Origin: an uncultured Chloroflexota bacterium
GTDB taxonomy: Bacteria; Chloroflexota; Limnocylindria; Limnocylindrales; Limnocylindraceae
Direction of reading: 5' to 3'
DNA length: 5,373 bases
Assembly: GCA_903937225.1 (NCBI GenBank)
Contig: CAIZYO010000156.1
Location: 1-5,373, forward strand
The notes beneath the pieces are model-generated. The model searched no databases and was not told the DNA's origin. It was given only the letters and a program-made list of their open reading frames with translations. The position numbers were made by a program, and so were the translations under genes. Below, one piece after another: positions 5,304-5,373 of this stretch (within the stretch, counting starts at the first letter, position 1; every line of letters begins with the position of its first letter).

Positions 5304-5373
5304 GCGCCAGCGAGTGCAGTGAGCGCGATGTTCGTTCCGAAGGCGATGATCAAAAACTGACCGATCAGTCGCG
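5300..5373 (-). CDS. C-terminal end of a membrane protein, partial
   Basis: On the minus strand, 23 codons are open from the right edge to a TAG at 5302-5300. They encode a hydrophobic stretch (RLIGQFLIIAFGTN, then IALTALAGA) that looks like the last transmembrane helix of an integral membrane protein. Its TAG overlaps the TAA of the HAD gene by two bases, a compact convergent arrangement common in tightly packed genomes. With so little sequence the family cannot be named. A chance open frame remains possible, though the hydrophobic composition and the neat stop-to-stop fit argue for a real gene. Confidence 0.5.
   Translation of the reverse strand, partial: RLIGQFLIIAFGTNIALTALAGA

Noticed and set aside
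1..5373. Defence, CRISPR, toxin-antitoxin or other accessory system
   Set aside because: All recognisable genes are housekeeping families. A lone NYN-domain protein without an antitoxin-like partner, next to ccsB, fits YacP-type RNA turnover better than a toxin module.

Overview
The window looks like ordinary chromosomal housekeeping DNA from a high-GC, B12-using bacterium. An Actinomycetota or Chloroflexota-like lineage is the best guess. It rests on an actinobacterial-style class II ribonucleotide reductase, ResB/ResC-type cytochrome c maturation, NrdR-like operators and G+C-rich codon use. The phylum cannot be fixed from the sequence alone. No mobile element, CRISPR array, phage gene, tRNA or rRNA is visible.

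Layout. Positions 1-2279 (minus strand) hold most of nrdJ, the adenosylcobalamin-dependent ribonucleotide reductase. Its C-terminal domain runs off the left edge. No open reading frame for it appears among complete ORFs because its stop codon lies outside the window, so it has to be read from the reverse complement. Positions 2280-2562 are the only real intergenic region and are rich in signals. They hold a Shine-Dalgarno site, two leader hairpins, a good sigma70-type promoter, two NrdR-box-like palindromes about 31 bp apart, and a cluster of GTTACA/TGTAAC repeats. Upstream of this, positions 2563-4472 (minus strand) form a tight three-gene operon. It encodes a YacP-like NYN-domain RNase, then a small membrane-anchored zinc-ribbon protein of unknown function, then the CcsB/ResC cytochrome c synthetase subunit. 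The gaps are 9 and 2 bp.

Positions 4479-5303 (plus strand) encode a NagD-like HAD-IIA phosphatase. It diverges from the NYN gene with only 6 bp between the two start codons, so each gene's upstream signals lie inside the other's coding sequence. At the right edge, the last 23 codons of a minus-strand membrane protein converge on the HAD gene, and the two stop codons overlap.

How the parts work together. The reductase makes deoxynucleotides without oxygen, and its promoter is probably repressed by NrdR when dATP/ATP is high. CcsB takes part in haem delivery and attachment to apocytochromes c on the outer face of the membrane. The NYN and zinc-ribbon genes are co-transcribed with it, but no functional link can be shown from sequence. 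I did not find a new multi-gene system. The most interesting points are the nrdJ operator architecture and the very compact divergent start region.
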